Shown one piece after another: positions 27,171 to 36,384 of a DNA stretch of 64,000 nt (positions are counted from its first letter, which is position 1; each line of letters begins with the position of its first letter). Source of the stretch: Haloferula sp. BvORR071. GTDB lineage: Bacteria; Verrucomicrobiota; Verrucomicrobiia; Verrucomicrobiales; Akkermansiaceae. A program made the translations under genes and the position numbers. The DNA is taken from NCBI RefSeq assembly GCF_000739615.1, contig NZ_BATP01000047.1, positions 114,211 to 178,210 on the forward strand, written 5' to 3'. A model generated the notes under the pieces. It saw only the letters and a program-made list of their open reading frames with translations. It searched no databases and was not told the origin of the DNA.

Positions 27171-27854
27171 TTAGCCTTTCTTCGCGACCACGATGGCATC
27201 CACCAGGTTCTGGAGGATGATGCGGATCGAGCGGACGGCGTCGTCGTTGCCGGGGACCGGGTAGTTCACGATCGAAGGGTCGGCATTGGTGTCGACGATG
27301 GCGACGATCGGGATCTCCAGACGGCGGGCTTCGGCGACGGCGATCGACTCACGGGCGGAGTCGACGATCACGATCGCGTCCGGCTTGCCTTCGAGGCCAC
27401 GGATGCCGCGCAGGTTGCGCAGGAGCTTCTCACGCTCACGGCCGAGCGCGGAGAGTTCCTTCTTGGACATGGCCTTGAATTCCGGCTGCTTCTCGATGGT
27501 TTCGAGCCACTTCAGGCGCTCGATCGACTTGCGGACGGTGGTCATGTTCGTGAGCATGCCGCCGAGCCAGCGGTGGTTCACGTAGTATTGGCCGGTGGCT
27601 TCAGCAGCCTCACGGACGGCGTCCTGGGCTTGGCGCTTGCAGCCGACGAAAAGGATCTTCTTGCCCTTGCCGGCGAGGTCGGAAAGGAAATCGGAGGCCT
27701 TGTCCAGGCACTTCACGGTTTGCTCCAGATTGATGATGTAGATCCCGCCCTTGTCCTTCATGAGGTAGGGCTTCATTTTCGGGTTCCACTTCTTGGTCTG
27801 GTGGCCGTAGTGGACGCCGGCGTCCACCATATCGCTGATAAGTTCGTTGATCAT
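27171..27854 (-). CDS. rpsB: Small ribosomal subunit protein uS2
   Basis: uS2 (S2) is the late-assembling 30S protein that docks bS1. The 227-residue product contains the family blocks MVDAGVHYGHQTKKWNPKMKPYL, the central coiled segment, RWLGGMLTN and the C-terminal PIVAIVDTNADPSIVNYPVPGNDDA. The length is normal. It is first in the rpsB-tsf pair. The 5' region upstream should hold the promoter and perhaps an autoregulatory S2 leader, but no structure could be assigned confidently. Confidence 0.97.
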   Translation of the reverse strand: MINELISDMVDAGVHYGHQTKKWNPKMKPYLMKDKGGIYIINLEQTVKCLDKASDFLSDLAGKGKKILFVGCKRQAQDAVREAAEATGQYYVNHRWLGGMLTNMTTVRKSIERLKWLETIEKQPEFKAMSKKELSALGREREKLLRNLRGIRGLEGKPDAIVIVDSARESIAVAEARRLEIPIVAIVDTNADPSIVNYPVPGNDDAVRSIRIILQNLVDAIVVAKKG

Positions 27855-28282
27855 TGTGATTCAGTGTGTCCCGCCTTGATTCAGGTCGGGCGATTCTCGG
27901 AAAATCCGCCGCTTTTGAGGTCCCTTCCGATCTTCCATTGGTGACATGGCGGCGTGCGAAGGGGCGGGTTGGATAGGGAGGCAGGGGCTGCTTGGCAAGG
28001 GAAAAGGCATGAGAATGAAGGGCGAACGCCGAACGCCGAATTTCGAATGGGAGAGGGAGCCGCCCGCGGCGCAGCCGCCTTAGACTACGCGCGACCCTGT
28101 CGCCGCCTTCGGCAGGCAACCCTGTTGCTGTGAGCGAGCTCTCGATTCGCCCTTCACCTTTCCCTTCGCCCGACAGCCAGCGGGCGATTTCGATTCCACC
28201 CGAAATCCGCGGAACTTCAAAAAGGGGGGGCGTCCCGCCGCGGCAGTTTGACAGCCCGCACACGCCTGCCCAGTCTCCCAAT
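27855..28282. other. Intergenic region between rpsB and the exported propeller-like protein
   Basis: This 428-base divergent region should hold both promoters, but no clear -35/-10 pair could be assigned for rpsB. It contains a short tandem, CGAACGC-CGAACGC, near 28023-28038, several GC-rich inverted repeats (such as GCCGCCTTCGGCAGGC near 28110) and a TTGACA at about 28249 without a convincing -10. No gene is evident. Confidence 0.4.
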
Positions 28283-29479
28283 ATGCCGCGAACCCCTCTT
28301 TCCCGGGCCGGAGTTGCCATCTTGCTCCTCGCCACCGTGCCTTTGGCCGCGGCACCCAAGGTGGTCTTCGCGGAGGAACCGAAGGGCGATGAAAAGCACT
28401 TCGTCGAGATCCAAGAGTTGCTTCCCTACCGGGACGGCGTCCTCGGCCTCGAGCGCGGCCTGCACTTCATGAAATACGACTCCAAGGTGGCGGAGAAATT
28501 TCCCGTCGGCGGCATCGGCCTCGTCACCAGCATCGGGAAGCTGGGGGATGCCGTGCTTTTCCTAGGCATCAAGGAAAGCGGGGAATGGGTCCTGGCGGAG
28601 GAGAAGCCGGGCCAGGAAGTCCGCGTGATCCCCTTGCCCCGCGAGCTCCGGGAGCCGCTGCCGCCCCCTTCTCCAGGCAAGGGCGTGCGTCCTCCGGCGC
28701 TGCTAGATTCCTCCCGCTGGCTGGCGCTCACCGGGCCCACCCTCATGTTCGGGGAGCGGACCGTCTGGTGGCTGGAGGGCGAGGAATGGAAAAACCGAAA
28801 GCTGCCGGAGGTGCCGAAGTTCTACCCCGAGTTCGAACCCGACGAACTCGGAGGGCAGCGCTACCTGCTCGGGGAGACGCTGTTCGTCGGCTGGGACCAC
28901 GGCGAGTGGGGCGGCATGCTCGCATCTATCGACCTGAAGGACGAGAAAGCCCAGTGGGTCCACCTCAGCGGCAAGAAGCAGGGCGACACCACCGGCATCC
29001 CGGAAAACCAGCCGGTGCGGAAGATCCTCTCCACCGACGGCAAGACCCTCTGGGTGGCCACCGGGCTGGCCCACTTGGGCGGCACTTGGTCGGGTCTCAG
29101 CCGCCGCGATGGGGACGGGCGCTGGAGCACCTTGATCAGCACCGTCATCGATGATGTCTCCGGCCCGCTCTCGCTGCCGAAGGATGTCTCCCTGTCCACG
29201 ATGGCGGCGGATGCCAAGGGCGATGTGTATCTGCTAGGTCAGGGTGCCGGTGCCGGCGTCTTCCGGTTGGAGGAGAAGGCGATCTCCCAAGTGATGGATC
29301 ATCCCTTCATGCATGTCTACGATGCCGGACCCTATCTGGTCGGGTGCTATCCCGGCGCGATGGCGATCGGGAAGCAGGGGGACATCTTCGTGGCCACGAA
29401 TGCCTTCGGCACCCTCGCCTTCCACAAGAATGGCGAGGCTTGGAAAGGGCGGCAGATCCTGGTGAAGCAGGATGAGTAA
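28283..29479 (+). CDS. Exported hypothetical protein, possible beta-propeller
   Basis: The 398-residue product starts at the ATG at 28283; the frame is open further upstream but that part does not read as protein. Residues 1-24 form a signal peptide (RAGVAILLLATVPLAAA). The rest is repeated short beta-strand segments with hairpin turns, such as GGIGLVTSIGKLGDAVLFLG, GGQRYLLGETLFVGW, DGKTLWVATGLAHLGG and AKGDVYLLGQGAG. This is typical of a six- or seven-bladed propeller in periplasmic sensors. No specific family could be recognised and no catalytic motif is visible. It stands alone. Confidence 0.6.
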   Translation: MPRTPLSRAGVAILLLATVPLAAAPKVVFAEEPKGDEKHFVEIQELLPYRDGVLGLERGLHFMKYDSKVAEKFPVGGIGLVTSIGKLGDAVLFLGIKESGEWVLAEEKPGQEVRVIPLPRELREPLPPPSPGKGVRPPALLDSSRWLALTGPTLMFGERTVWWLEGEEWKNRKLPEVPKFYPEFEPDELGGQRYLLGETLFVGWDHGEWGGMLASIDLKDEKAQWVHLSGKKQGDTTGIPENQPVRKILSTDGKTLWVATGLAHLGGTWSGLSRRDGDGRWSTLISTVIDDVSGPLSLPKDVSLSTMAADAKGDVYLLGQGAGAGVFRLEEKAISQVMDHPFMHVYDAGPYLVGCYPGAMAIGKQGDIFVATNAFGTLAFHKNGEAWKGRQILVKQDE

Positions 29480-29672
29480 ATGCCGCCCGGGTCGGCGGGA
29501 ATGCAGGGCATAAAGAGCCGCGACCCTAGGGACGCAGGCACCTCTTTGGCGACCTCGTCGCCAGAATTCCGTTGCCCTCCCGGTATGGGCGGACGGACCA
29601 CCGTGGCGAGCCAAGACGCTTATGTGGATGCCGTGGTGATCTCCCCGCGGTGAGCGGACGGGGAGAGCGGCT

Positions 29673-30494
29673 CTATGAATTGAGAGGTGCCTTTTCTTCC
29701 TCCTCCCAAGTCTCCGGTGTGTACATTACCCGCACGAAGTTCTCCTTGATCTTCTCATCGCGGAGGTGCCTTCCGGTCTTGCGCTCCATCACGCGGCGCC
29801 AGATCTCATTGCTGCGGAAGAACTCCTCCCCGCGTTTCAGGAAGCGGTGTCGCTCCTCATAAATCTTGTAGGTCTCGGCGATTTCCTCCGCGGAGCGGAG
29901 TTCACCCCACAGGTCCGTGTCGGTGAGCCAGATCTTGAGCTGGAAGGTCTCGGCAGTGTCGTTGCGGAAGGCGAAGTCCACGTAGTTGTAGAAGACCGCG
30001 CAGCCGGTGCCGAAGGGCATGCTGCGGTTCTGGTCGGGGAAGGGATCGAAGCTGTGCGCACTGCGCTCCGTGACGGTCAGCGAGCTGTGCAGGACTAGCC
30101 AGTTCAGCAGGTTTGCCATTTGGCAGATCCCGCCGCCGATGCCCGACTGGGCCTTGCCCATGGATAATTCCATGCCGGGAAGGAAGCCACGCTTGCGGGT
30201 CGGCTTGCCGACGAGGCGGCAGAAGGAGAAGACCTCGCCCGGATGAATCCGAACGCCGTCGACCAAGGGCGCAATGATGGTGAGATTCACCACCTTGTTC
30301 TTCTGAAGCTGCATATCCGAGTCGCCCAGTACCTTGATCAAGCGCGAGGAATGTCTTTTTACCAGAAAGGGGAGTTGTCCTTCGTGAGGCCTCGCGAAGC
30401 GCTGGCGGTCGCGTAGCCAAGAGATTCGCCGCCGGGTCCTGTGCCAAGCCACGGCGAGTTGATAGAGAAGGGGATGCCGGTGGCTGAGGAGCAC
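29673..30494 (-). CDS. VanW-family protein
   Basis: The 273-residue protein matches the VanW family, first seen in some vancomycin-resistance clusters but common elsewhere with unknown function. The diagnostic core is VNLTIIAPLVDGVRIHPGEVFSF, CRLVGKPTRKRGFLPGMELS and GIGGGICQMANLLNWLVLHS, then HSFDPFPDQNRSMPFGTGCAVFYNYVDF. The start is GTG at 30494, the only candidate after an in-frame stop. The N-terminal LLSHRHPLLYQLAVAWHRTRR resembles other VanW proteins. No vanHAX-like genes are nearby, so glycopeptide resistance should not be inferred. Confidence 0.88.
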   Translation of the reverse strand: MLLSHRHPLLYQLAVAWHRTRRRISWLRDRQRFARPHEGQLPFLVKRHSSRLIKVLGDSDMQLQKNKVVNLTIIAPLVDGVRIHPGEVFSFCRLVGKPTRKRGFLPGMELSMGKAQSGIGGGICQMANLLNWLVLHSSLTVTERSAHSFDPFPDQNRSMPFGTGCAVFYNYVDFAFRNDTAETFQLKIWLTDTDLWGELRSAEEIAETYKIYEERHRFLKRGEEFFRSNEIWRRVMERKTGRHLRDEKIKENFVRVMYTPETWEEEEKAPLNS

Positions 30495-30906
30495 GTTGTA
30501 CCGTTATTTCAAACGGGAAGGGGTCAGGCAATTTCCAAGCGAGTCTTCGCCAATTTTTCACAGTTGGCTCTGACGACGTGCGAGGCGGAATCGTCACTTC
30601 TGCTCCGGCTGCTTCGGTCCTTGATACGGGGATTCCCGTAGTTGCTCCGGAATGATTCTGTTAGATGGGCGGTGGCCTCGTCGGGGGATTGAAACGCGAA
30701 TAGATGCGAGAACTACCCTAACGGGTGCGGGGTCATTTGTCGCGCTCATTCATCGCCTTCTAACAGGCAAGCGCGGCGATGTTTGAAATGCGAATTCCTG
30801 AAATTAGTTCAAAGCCTCGCATCCGAGGTGCTTTGCGGGTCGGGCTCCGATGCATGGTTTCACCCGCCGTGTGATCGGGCTGACCTCCATCGAACCCGTT
30901 AGACCA
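30495..30906. other. Divergent intergenic region between vanW-like and beta-strand repeat genes
   Basis: This 412-base region holds no gene. It should contain the promoters of both flanking genes. One inverted repeat is visible at 30811-30834 (AAAGCCTCG...CGAGG-T-GCTTT), about 75 bases before the downstream ATG; it could be an operator or leader hairpin. No promoter could be assigned with confidence. Confidence 0.35.
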
Positions 30907-33900
30907 ATGACCTTACCTTTCGCGCGTGCCGCGCTCCGCTCCTCCATCATTTCACTATCCATCCACACCGTCGTTGCCGCTGATGGCGTGTGGACCAATC
31001 CGGCCGGCGGCTCATGGGCCGATGCCGCGAATTGGTCGGGCTCGACGATTGCCGATGGCAGCGGTGCCATCGCCGACTTCAGCACGCTGGACATCGCTGC
31101 AGATACCACGGTGACCCTTGATGGCGCCCGGACCATCGGCACGCTTCACTTCGCCGACGCCGCGACTGCCAGCAATGACTGGACGCTCGCGGCGGGCAGT
31201 GGTGGTCCGTTGACCTTGGCCGCCACTGGTACCCCGGGAATCGCGGTGGATAACCGTGCCGTGACCCTCGGTATGGAACTCGCCGGCACGCAGGGCTTCA
31301 CCAAGACCGGCGCGGGCGCCTTGAGCCTTTCCGGCGGCAATACCTTCCTCGGCCCGCTGCAAGTGGCTGCCGGCACCTTGAGGGCTGCCAGTGCCACTGC
31401 CCTGGGCGCGGGTGGTGCGGGCAATGAAACCGCGGTCGCCAGCGGTGCCACCTTCGATGTGAATGGCTCCGCACTCACCGCCACCGAAATCGTGCAGATC
31501 GCCGGTAGTGGGGTGGGGGGCGTTGGTGCGCTCGTGAATAATGGCGGTGCCCAGCAGAATGCCCTGAACAAGGTCGTCCTCACCGGCAATGCCACCGTTG
31601 GCGGCAGCGCACGCTTCGACGTCCGGCCCGGCACCACGCCGACGCTGGATCTCGCGGGCTTCACCCTGACCAAGACCGGCGCGAACCAATTCAGCATGGT
31701 CGGCACCGCCATCACTGCGGGCAATGTGGTGATCAATCAGGGCACCTTCAGCGTGGAGACCACCAGCACGATGACTGGCACGGGCAGCACCACGATCAAC
31801 AGCCCCGGTATCCTCGGGCTCTACGGCAATGGTGACACCTTGATCACCCGCCCGATCGTCTCGTACAACGGCACGATCCAGAATTTGGGCAGTGATGCGA
31901 ATATCAACACGCCGATCTCCATCACCACCGGCACCACGCTGACCCTTACCGGTTCCAATACCACGAACCTCCGCACCGGGGTGATCTCCGGCACCGGCTC
32001 GATTTCGAAGACTGGCACCGGCACCTTCGCAACCAACCTGAACCACACTTTCGTTGGTAAGACCTCCGTCACCGGCGGCTACATGGGCATGCACGGCGAG
32101 GGCGCGCTCGGCCCGGCTCCCGCCAGCTTCCAGGCGGATCAGCTCACGCTCGATGGCGGTGGCATTTATGATGTCGCGGCCGGAGTTTACTTTATCAATG
32201 GCGGCCCGGTCTTCAGCGGCACCCGCGGCATCACGCTCGGACCTGGCGGTGGGATCTTCGATGCCTATGGCGCGCTCAATTCCCGCTCGCGCATCGGGCT
32301 TGGCAGCTTGATCAGCGGCCCCGGCAAGCTGACCAAGAACGGCGGCGGTTACATCGAGCTGAGCTTTGCGAATACCTACGCGGGCGGCACCACGATTGGC
32401 GGCGGCCCGGACATCGCGGACACCACGCCGAACGGAGCCTTCAATGTTTCGAACTACGGCGGCTTCGGTCCCGGCGCGATCAACTTCGTCAATGGCAGCT
32501 CGATCAATGGCCTGCGCTTTACCACCACCGGCACCCTGACCAATGACATCACGCTCAATACAACCGCTGTCTCCACCACTCGCTTCGTGGTGGACAGTGG
32601 TGCCATCACCACCATCAGCGGCGCGATTGACGGCGGTAACTTCGACGGCCCCGAGTTCCAGTCCGGTGGTGCCGGCACCTTGATCTTGTCCGGTGACAAG
32701 AATTACTCCAGCGACACCGTGGCCGTCAGCGGCAAGTTGCTCGTGAATGGCAACCTTCCGGCCTCCGATGCGGTCGCTCGCGCCGGTGCCAGCATCGGCG
32801 GCACCGGCATGGTGCGCATGCTGACGCTGGAAGAAGGCTCGAACATCATTGCCTCCACGCCGCCGCTTGGCACGCTCTTCGGCGTCACTGCCAACAAGAC
32901 CACCAACGGCGTGGGCATCGTGGTGCCGAACAGCTCCGCCACGCCCGGCCTGAAGACCGTGGACCTCGTTTACTACGGCGATGATGTCGATGGCCTGGCC
33001 CCGGACACCGCGAACTTCAATACCGCAGCCTACCGCGGTGCGAGTGTGGCCAATGACACGGTGAACAACAAGATCACCATGAGCTACACCAGCTCCGCGC
33101 TCACCTGGAGCGGACTGGGCACGGTGTGGGATGCGGGCACTACTCCCTCGTGGGTGGAGGGCAGCGGTATCTTCTATCAGGGCGATGCGGTGAGCTTCAA
33201 TGAGCCGTCCGCCGCCACCACGGTGACCATGACCGGCGGTCTCGCCCCCTCAGCGGTCACGGTGACGAATACCACTAATGCCTACACCTTCGGTGGCACC
33301 GGCTCGATCATCACTGGTTCGCTGGTGAAGAACGGCACTGGCATGCTGGTGCTGCCCACTGCGAACTCCTTCGCGGGCGGCACCACCATCAACGGTGGCA
33401 CGGTTTCGCTGAGCCTCTCCGCCACCGCCTCCGGCAGCAACAATCCCGGCGCGCTTGGCTCCGGCCCGGTGACCGTGAATACCGGAGCGCTGCTGAAGCT
33501 GTGGATCGCCAACGGCACCACCAGCTACTTCAGCAACCCGATCACGCTCGATGGCGGACGCATTCTCGGTGAGGACGGCATCAATGTCCTGAAGGGCGGG
33601 CTGACCCTGGCGGCCGGCGGCGGCACGCTCTCGGCCAAGTGGAACAACAAGAACACGGTGGTCGACAGCGTGATCTCCGGCCCCGGCAAGCTCACCGTCT
33701 TCCGCGAAACGCCGAGTGGTGAGACCGGGGCCTCCGTGGTCCTCAACAAGGCGAACACCTATACCGGTGGCACCGATATCCTCTCGGGCTTCCTGCGGGT
33801 AGCCTATACCGATGCGGCCCTCAGCAGCGGCACACTCACCTTCACCGGCGCGGGCACCTTTGCCACCGCCGTGGGTGGTGGCGCACGGAACATCGCAAAC

Positions 33901-35385
33901 CCGGTGGTCATCAATACCGGCATCGTCGGCTCGCTCGATGGCGGACAGTTCCCGCTGACGATGTCCGGCCCGATCAGCGGCCCGGGCACGCTGCAGTCCA
34001 CTTCCTCCGGCCTGATCGTGCTCTCCGGCACGAACAGCTACACCGGCGGCACGAACTTCACCGGTACCGGCCTGATGCGTCTCGATAGCCCCGGCGCGCT
34101 CGGCACCACCGGCACGCTGTCCTTCACCGGCGGGACCATGCAAGCCAGCGCGGCAAATACCACCGACTACTCGGCCCGCTTCTCCACTGCGGCCGGGCAG
34201 ATCTACCGGATCGATACGAATGGCCAGACCGTCACCTGGGCTTCGCCGCTCCTCAGCTCCACCGGCGCCTTGTGGAAGTACGGCGCGGGCACGCTGATCG
34301 TGACCGGCGCGAGCGTGAATACCGGCAGCACCAACATCCAGGGTGGGGTGATCGAGTCCGCGGTGATCTCGGATGTCGCCGGGGCTCCGCTGTCGACCGG
34401 TCTGATCAGCTTCGGCGGCGGCACGCTGCGTTACACCGGCCCATCCGCCACCACCGCCCGCGCGCTGTGGAATGACCAGGTGAGCGGTGTTGTCGAGGTG
34501 ACGAATCCCGCGGCGGTGCTGACCTTCACCTCCACCGGCGGCACGGTGAACAAGCCTTTCACGAAGAGCGGCCCGGGCAGCCTGGTTCTGACCGATTCGA
34601 TCGACGGGGCTGGTACCCCGGTCACCGTGAGCGGCGGCAGCCTCACGCTGAATGGCACGAATACCTATACCGGCGATACCATCGTCAGTGCGGGCAGCCT
34701 GACCCTCGCCACTGCCAGCTTGGCGAATGCCGCGGATGTCCGCATCGGGGCGAGCGCAGTCTTGAACCTCGGACACGCGCTGACCGATGATGTGCGCTCG
34801 CTCTACATCGATGGCGTGCTGCAAGCCGCGGGCACTTGGGGCAGCCTGAGTTCCACCGCCACGAACAAGACCGCCCGTATCACCGGGACGGGCATCCTGA
34901 ATGTGCTGACCGGCGCTGTCGGCGGTGCCTACGATAGCTGGGCCAGTGCGGCCGGGCTGACCGGGGCGAACAACGGCAAGACCGTGGATGCGGATGGCGA
35001 CGGCTTGGACAACATCACCGAGTTCGCACTGGATGGCCCTCCTCTCTCGGGCGCTGTCGGCGGGAAGATGGTCTCGAAGATTGCGACGATCGGCGGCCAG
35101 CAGGTGCTGACGCTGACCCTGCCGGTACGCAGCGGTGCCAGCTTCAGCGGCACGACTGAGCTGGTCTCCGGCGCGGTCGATGGCGTGATCTACCGGATCC
35201 AAGGCTCCGCGGTGCTCGCCAGCTTCCCGCTGCAGGTGCTGGAGGTGACGGGTGCGGATGCCACGGCGCTGCAATCCGGCCTGCCAGCGGTATCCAGCGG
35301 CTGGACTTACCGGAGCTTCCGGTTGGCTGGACCCGTGAGCTCGGCTGACAAGGGCTTCATGCGTGTGGTGATCACCCAAGGCTGA
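30907..35385 (+). CDS. Giant autotransporter-associated beta-strand repeat (PATR) exoprotein
   Basis: This 1492-residue protein has a signal peptide (about residues 1-25, ending VVAA) and then many copies of the autotransporter-associated beta-strand repeat. The recurring motifs are GTGTLxLSGxNTYTGGT-like, for example ANTYAGGTTIGGG, ANTYTGGTDILSG, TNSYTGGTNF and TNTYTGDTIVSAG. This predicts a long beta-helix. It has no autotransporter beta-barrel and no PEP-CTERM tail; the C-terminus carries a DADGDGLDNITEF calcium-binding stretch and a small beta domain ending GFMRVVITQG, as in other Verrucomicrobial exoproteins. The first Met of the frame (30850) lies upstream; ATG 30907 fits the signal peptide better. 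How it reaches the surface is unknown. Confidence 0.87.
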   Translation: MTLPFARAALRSSIISLSIHTVVAADGVWTNPAGGSWADAANWSGSTIADGSGAIADFSTLDIAADTTVTLDGARTIGTLHFADAATASNDWTLAAGSGGPLTLAATGTPGIAVDNRAVTLGMELAGTQGFTKTGAGALSLSGGNTFLGPLQVAAGTLRAASATALGAGGAGNETAVASGATFDVNGSALTATEIVQIAGSGVGGVGALVNNGGAQQNALNKVVLTGNATVGGSARFDVRPGTTPTLDLAGFTLTKTGANQFSMVGTAITAGNVVINQGTFSVETTSTMTGTGSTTINSPGILGLYGNGDTLITRPIVSYNGTIQNLGSDANINTPISITTGTTLTLTGSNTTNLRTGVISGTGSISKTGTGTFATNLNHTFVGKTSVTGGYMGMHGEGALGPAPASFQADQLTLDGGGIYDVAAGVYFINGGPVFSGTRGITLGPGGGIFDAYGALNSRSRIGLGSLISGPGKLTKNGGGYIELSFANTYAGGTTIGGGPDIADTTPNGAFNVSNYGGFGPGAINFVNGSSINGLRFTTTGTLTNDITLNTTAVSTTRFVVDSGAITTISGAIDGGNFDGPEFQSGGAGTLILSGDKNYSSDTVAVSGKLLVNGNLPASDAVARAGASIGGTGMVRMLTLEEGSNIIASTPPLGTLFGVTANKTTNGVGIVVPNSSATPGLKTVDLVYYGDDVDGLAPDTANFNTAAYRGASVANDTVNNKITMSYTSSALTWSGLGTVWDAGTTPSWVEGSGIFYQGDAVSFNEPSAATTVTMTGGLAPSAVTVTNTTNAYTFGGTGSIITGSLVKNGTGMLVLPTANSFAGGTTINGGTVSLSLSATASGSNNPGALGSGPVTVNTGALLKLWIANGTTSYFSNPITLDGGRILGEDGINVLKGGLTLAAGGGTLSAKWNNKNTVVDSVISGPGKLTVFRETPSGETGASVVLNKANTYTGGTDILSGFLRVAYTDAALSSGTLTFTGAGTFATAVGGGARNIANPVVINTGIVGSLDGGQFPLTMSGPISGPGTLQSTSSGLIVLSGTNSYTGGTNFTGTGLMRLDSPGALGTTGTLSFTGGTMQASAANTTDYSARFSTAAGQIYRIDTNGQTVTWASPLLSSTGALWKYGAGTLIVTGASVNTGSTNIQGGVIESAVISDVAGAPLSTGLISFGGGTLRYTGPSATTARALWNDQVSGVVEVTNPAAVLTFTSTGGTVNKPFTKSGPGSLVLTDSIDGAGTPVTVSGGSLTLNGTNTYTGDTIVSAGSLTLATASLANAADVRIGASAVLNLGHALTDDVRSLYIDGVLQAAGTWGSLSSTATNKTARITGTGILNVLTGAVGGAYDSWASAAGLTGANNGKTVDADGDGLDNITEFALDGPPLSGAVGGKMVSKIATIGGQQVLTLTLPVRSGASFSGTTELVSGAVDGVIYRIQGSAVLASFPLQVLEVTGADATALQSGLPAVSSGWTYRSFRLAGPVSSADKGFMRVVITQG

Positions 35386-35414
35386 AGCACCGGGGATTTC
35401 CGGGTAAAATCGAG

Positions 35415-35452
35415 CAAGGCCCCGCGCTTCATGCCGGGGCCTTGTTTCGTTC
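35415..35452 (+). terminator. Intrinsic terminator after the beta-strand repeat gene
   Basis: A near-perfect stem, CAAGGCCCCG/CGGGGCCTTG, with a ten-base loop is followed by TTTCGTTCT. It lies about 30 bases after the stop codon. The MYG1-family gene downstream begins about 60 bases later and must use its own promoter or readthrough. Confidence 0.88.
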
Positions 35453-35511
35453 TAACCGTGCCGGATCGGCCTTGCGCCGGGCGCGGATTGGCCCCAAATC
35501 CTCCGCCCACC

Positions 35512-36372
35512 ATGGCCACCGAACGCATCCTCACCCATCCCGGCAGCGCGCATAAGGACGAATTGCTAGCCTGTGCCTTGCTGGTCGCGGTCCATGGCGT
35601 GGAGATCATCCGCCGCGAGCCGACGCAGGCGGATCTCGATGATCCGACGACCGCGGTGGTGGATGTCGGCGGGGAGCATGAACCGGCGCGTAACAATTTC
35701 GACCACCACCAGTTTCCCGCGGATCACCCGCCGCTCTGCTCGGTCAGCCTGGTGCTCCAGCATCTCGGGCTTTATGAGGACGCGCGGGCTTTCTGCGATT
35801 GGTTGGAGCCTGCTGAGTGGTTCGACACCCGCGGCCCGAACGCCACGGCGAAGTGGCTGGGCGTCGACCGTGAGGTCCTGTCGAAGGTGAACTCGCCCAT
35901 CGATGTGACCTTGCTGCGGCGCTTCGCGAAGTCGGTGCACTTGGTCCCCGGCGATCCGATCTGGGAGATGCTGCGCTACACCGGCGAGGACCTGCTAGAG
36001 TATCTCCGCTCGCTGCGCCAGCGGCTCGATTTCCTGGCCTCGCGCGCCGTGATCTGGAATGTGGCAGGGCACGAGGTGCTATTCCTGCCGCGCACCGAGC
36101 CGCTGCCGGAGGAACCCTCTGCTGGGCTCGGCCGCTACCTGCAGACGATCGGCAAGGACAAGGAGGTCGTCGCCATGGTTTACCCGGACCGCCGCGGCAG
36201 CGGCTATGGGCTCTCTCGGCACAATGATTCACCCTGCTTCGACTTCACCCGGATCGAGGGCGAGGCGGATGTCCACTTCGCGCATGCCCGCGGCTTTGTC
36301 GCAAAGACCTCATCGGCGGATGCCCAGCGCCTGCGGGAGCTGTTGGAGAAGGCGCTGGTCGCAACTGCCTGA
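35512..36372 (+). CDS. MYG1-family (UPF0160) metal-dependent hydrolase
   Basis: The 286-residue product opens MATERILTHPGSAHKDELLA and contains TAVVDVGG and the DHH-like metal motif NNFDHHQF, then YSD-free blocks WFDTRGPN and a C-terminus DVHFAHARGFVAKTSSADAQRLRELL. MYG1 proteins are DHH-superfamily metal hydrolases, and the eukaryotic member is a 3'-5' RNA exonuclease; the bacterial substrate is unknown. The ATG at 35512 is chosen because the 27 residues upstream lie over the terminator hairpin. Its last 27 codons have a diverged copy at 37790-37870. Confidence 0.85.
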   Translation: MATERILTHPGSAHKDELLACALLVAVHGVEIIRREPTQADLDDPTTAVVDVGGEHEPARNNFDHHQFPADHPPLCSVSLVLQHLGLYEDARAFCDWLEPAEWFDTRGPNATAKWLGVDREVLSKVNSPIDVTLLRRFAKSVHLVPGDPIWEMLRYTGEDLLEYLRSLRQRLDFLASRAVIWNVAGHEVLFLPRTEPLPEEPSAGLGRYLQTIGKDKEVVAMVYPDRRGSGYGLSRHNDSPCFDFTRIEGEADVHFAHARGFVAKTSSADAQRLRELLEKALVATA

Positions 36373-36384
36373 GAAGCTTGCGAC

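Noticed and set aside
29584..29652. Small open frame of 22 codons between the propeller-like gene and vanW
   Set aside because: It has no ribosome site and no recognisable similarity, and the length is within chance expectation.
29673..30494. VanW gene as evidence of glycopeptide resistance
   Set aside because: VanW proteins are widespread without resistance, and no vanH, vanA-type ligase, vanX or two-component genes are nearby.
30811..30834. Hairpin upstream of the beta-strand repeat gene as a riboswitch
   Set aside because: A single short stem without the conserved core of any riboswitch class that I can recognise.
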